Part shown: piece after piece, positions 62,316 through 64,000 of the stretch | Numbering within the stretch: position 1 is the first letter of the stretch | How the letters are laid out: every line of letters starts with the position of its first letter | Origin: JANQIO01 sp043513815 | GTDB taxonomy: Bacteria > Pseudomonadota > Gammaproteobacteria > Pseudomonadales > Halieaceae | NCBI GenBank assembly: GCA_043513815.1 | Contig: CP121313.1 | Coordinates: 1,612,001-1,676,000 of the forward strand | Reading direction: 5' to 3' | DNA: 64,000 nucleotides | Program-made: the position numbers and the translations under genes | Notes under the pieces: model-generated | The model's database searches: none | Seen by the model: the letters and a program-made list of their open reading frames with translations, nothing else | Told to the model about the DNA's origin: nothing

Positions 62316-62391
62316 TGGAGCGGGAAACGAGGTTCGAACTCGCGACCTCAACCTTGGCAAGGTTGCGCTCTACCAGCTGAGCTATTCCCGC
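62316..62391 (-). tRNA. tRNA-Gly (GCC)
   Basis: Read on the minus strand from GCGGGAATAGCTCAGCTGGT, a complete 76-base cloverleaf is visible. The anticodon loop TTGCCAA has anticodon GCC, the T-loop is GTTCGAA, the acceptor stem is GCGGGAA/TTCCCGC and CCA is encoded. It decodes glycine GGC/GGU. Confidence 0.97.
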
Positions 62392-62506
62392 AATGGCGTC
62401 CCAAATGGATCAGTGCGCACAAAAAATAATCTCAGTGGTTGAAAAAACCATAGCCGCGTCCGTCCTCAATTCGCAGGACTCGTAACCACAATCAGGAGGA
62501 CGTCTC

Positions 62507-62863
62507 ATGAAGCAAGTAATCATCATCGCAACTATCGCTCTTTCCGTATCGGTCACCCTTGCGTCTGCGGATACCCTCGGCGCCGACCGAGAGGAAGCCC
62601 AGGAAGCTCACAGCACCAACAAACAGCGGAGCCGTCAGCCGGTGTACTACACCCGCCCCGGCTACGACTTTCTGGCGGGGATGTCGCGATCCAACGGGCC
62701 AGTAATCAATGGGTCGCAGAGCTACTCACTTCCTGGCTACGACTACCGGGCACTGATGTCGCCATCGAACGGGCCGGTAATCAATGGCTCGAAAAGTTAC
62801 TCCCGTCCTGGCTATGACTACCAGTCACAGCTCAGCCCAAGCAATTTAGGTTGGAATTGGTAG
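62507..62863 (+). CDS. Small secreted protein with three ~25-residue tandem repeats
   Basis: The 118-residue protein has a signal peptide (IIIATIALSVSVTLASAD) and then three copies of a unit of type SYS-PGYDY---MSPSNGPVINGS (the last one truncated). The repeat is rich in Gly, Tyr, Ser and Asn, like extracellular or adhesion-type peptides. A good AGGAGG-like ribosome site lies ahead. I recognise no family. Confidence 0.7.
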   Translation: MKQVIIIATIALSVSVTLASADTLGADREEAQEAHSTNKQRSRQPVYYTRPGYDFLAGMSRSNGPVINGSQSYSLPGYDYRALMSPSNGPVINGSKSYSRPGYDYQSQLSPSNLGWNW

Positions 62864-62884
62864 CAGGTCTATAAAAGCGATCTA

Positions 62885-62908
62885 GGAGGCGGGACCTAGC
62901 CCGCCTCC
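62885..62908 (+). terminator. Stem-loop after the repeat protein
   Basis: GGAGGCGGG and CCCGCCTCC form a perfect 9-bp stem with a six-base loop. No T-run follows directly. Confidence 0.5.
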
Positions 62909-63119
62909 ATCTATTGTAGGCCTCTCCGGCTCTCGCTTTTCTACTGACCTTCCCCGGCTTTTGCGACGTGCTGCCCCACACTGCGAGGGGCATGGCCTGA
63001 AGGTGGATCAAAGGAGCATGTTTTGCTATACCGACGTCCTTGGAAAGCAACAGTGCTCAACACCCATTGTCCCGACTGGGTCTGGATATCTTGATGAGTA
63101 CAGAGACAAGGATATTGGT

Positions 63120-64000
63120 ATGAGAATTATTGGGATAATGGTGGGGCTAGCAACTGCGATGTGCCACGCAACAGCTACCAGCGTCGAACAGCCCCGCCTC
63201 CAATCCAGCTTCGAGCTTTGTGAAAGCGGTTTTGGCAGTCAGGAATCGCTTATTTCTTCAGCGACGGCGAACGAAATGGCCAGAGGCATTTGCATCAGCC
63301 AGAAGCGAGAAGCCATCAACGCAGCTCTGAGTCAGTCTTTCAAAAACAGCATTTGCACCGCCGCCAGTCAGGGAAGCTATTCCCGGTACAAGAGATCAGT
63401 CGACGGCGTCAAGCAAAGAGTCGGCGACCCGGTCTTCGCAGCGCTGAGTTATTCACAGATTGCTTTCTACGTGAATTGTAAAGACGGGCAGAATCCGCTT
63501 TATTTGAGTATGGAGTCTGTAAAGCTGGCAGGTGACTCCGAAGGCCTCGCTCAGGCGACCACGGAATTTGTTCAGGGAATGGGCGCTCTTTTGCTTGAAG
63601 AAGGACCTGATGGAAGAACTGCTCTGGACCATGTCCAGTTTCTCCTTAATGCAGCGATAGCGAACGCAAATGCAGCTCACCAGGCGATTTACGGAAAGAT
63701 AAAAACTGACATCGAGGCGGAAATACAGAATCTGCAGGAAAAGACGGTTGCGCCGGCGCCCCTTACATCGAGTGTGGAGGGTCACCTGGCATACCAGGGT
63801 ATCGTCGAGGACCCTTCGTCACGTTCTGGCTCAAAGGGTATTTATGGAGATAATTCTCTTCAGCATGTAAATACTACTGAGCAACTCAATAACAAAGCGG
63901 GGTACCTACATGGCAGGCTGCGCATGTATTTCGATAGGAATAAGCCAAACAGCGGCTCTGTTTGTACCGCAACGCCAATTAGTGAGCGTTTCGTCGTGAC
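63120..64000 (+). CDS. Secreted trypsin-like serine protease, N-terminal part (3' end outside window)
   Basis: The frame is open from ATG 63120 to the window end (293 residues so far). It has a signal peptide (MRIIGIMVGLATAMCHA) with AAGGAT as ribosome site, then about 200 residues of mostly helical, Cys-containing sequence of unknown type. The last residues, SGSVCTATPISERFVVT, match the start of S1 proteases, where AAHC with the catalytic His should follow. The next bases are not visible. An in-frame ATG at 63018 is less likely because it would hide the signal peptide. Confidence 0.7.
   Translation, partial: MRIIGIMVGLATAMCHATATSVEQPRLQSSFELCESGFGSQESLISSATANEMARGICISQKREAINAALSQSFKNSICTAASQGSYSRYKRSVDGVKQRVGDPVFAALSYSQIAFYVNCKDGQNPLYLSMESVKLAGDSEGLAQATTEFVQGMGALLLEEGPDGRTALDHVQFLLNAAIANANAAHQAIYGKIKTDIEAEIQNLQEKTVAPAPLTSSVEGHLAYQGIVEDPSSRSGSKGIYGDNSLQHVNTTEQLNNKAGYLHGRLRMYFDRNKPNSGSVCTATPISERFVV

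Overview
The window looks like a chromosomal segment of a GC-rich, probably marine gammaproteobacterium. This rests on the gltA // sdhCDAB-sucAB-lpd-sucCD arrangement typical of Pseudomonas-like bacteria, on gammaproteobacterial markers (EpmC, YheU, TusA, PdxB, SixA), and on a TonB2-type transport cluster with a DUF3450 protein and a TPR protein. A Cellvibrionales/Halieaceae-like lineage is a guess, not something the sequence proves.

Region 1 (1-15.0 kb) is core metabolism. It holds the 3' end of hisC, then a leftward gltA plus a FabH-like ketoacyl-ACP synthase, then the rightward TCA operon sdhC-D-A-B, sucA-B, lpd and sucC-D, which ends at a strong terminator at 15.01 kb. The sdhB-sucA gap carries a palindromic repeat and a 25-bp tandem repeat. 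The lpd-sucC gap carries three consecutive stem-loops.

Region 2 (15.0-19.2 kb) is the most unusual part. It is a run of small unrelated genes, each followed by an attC-like recombination site (seven complete sites plus a truncated one). No integron integrase is present, so it reads as a sedentary integron-type cassette array without integrase (CALIN). Cargo includes a cupin, two lipoproteins, a DUF3592 protein and small membrane proteins.

Region 3 (19.2-28 kb) is accessory DNA. It has an azoreductase with a divergent LysR regulator, two amidohydrolases each preceded by a fragment of the same IS3-type transposase, an esterase with a probable frameshift, a thioesterase fused to an unknown N-terminal domain, and a PD40 protein. 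A 23-bp motif occurs twice, at the end of the cassette array and 3.9 kb further on.

Region 4 (28-55 kb) returns to chromosomal housekeeping genes: cupin, Zn-peptidase, DUF389, a BBE-type oxidoreductase, LysE with an Lrp regulator, TauE, a Ca/Na exchanger, htpG, gpsA-sixA-hydrolase-DUF4892, folE, prmB-aroC, a tightly overlapping yheU-tusA-epmC-exonuclease-pdxB run, an NAD-kinase-like gene, a large metalloprotease, msrB, phoD and a second folE.

Region 5 (56-64 kb) holds DUF3450-ExbB(long)-ExbB-ExbD-TonB-TPR-TlpA and a 49-residue membrane protein. These are followed by tandem bidirectional terminators next to tRNA-Gly(GCC), a small secreted repeat protein, and the 5' part of a secreted trypsin-like protease that runs off the window.
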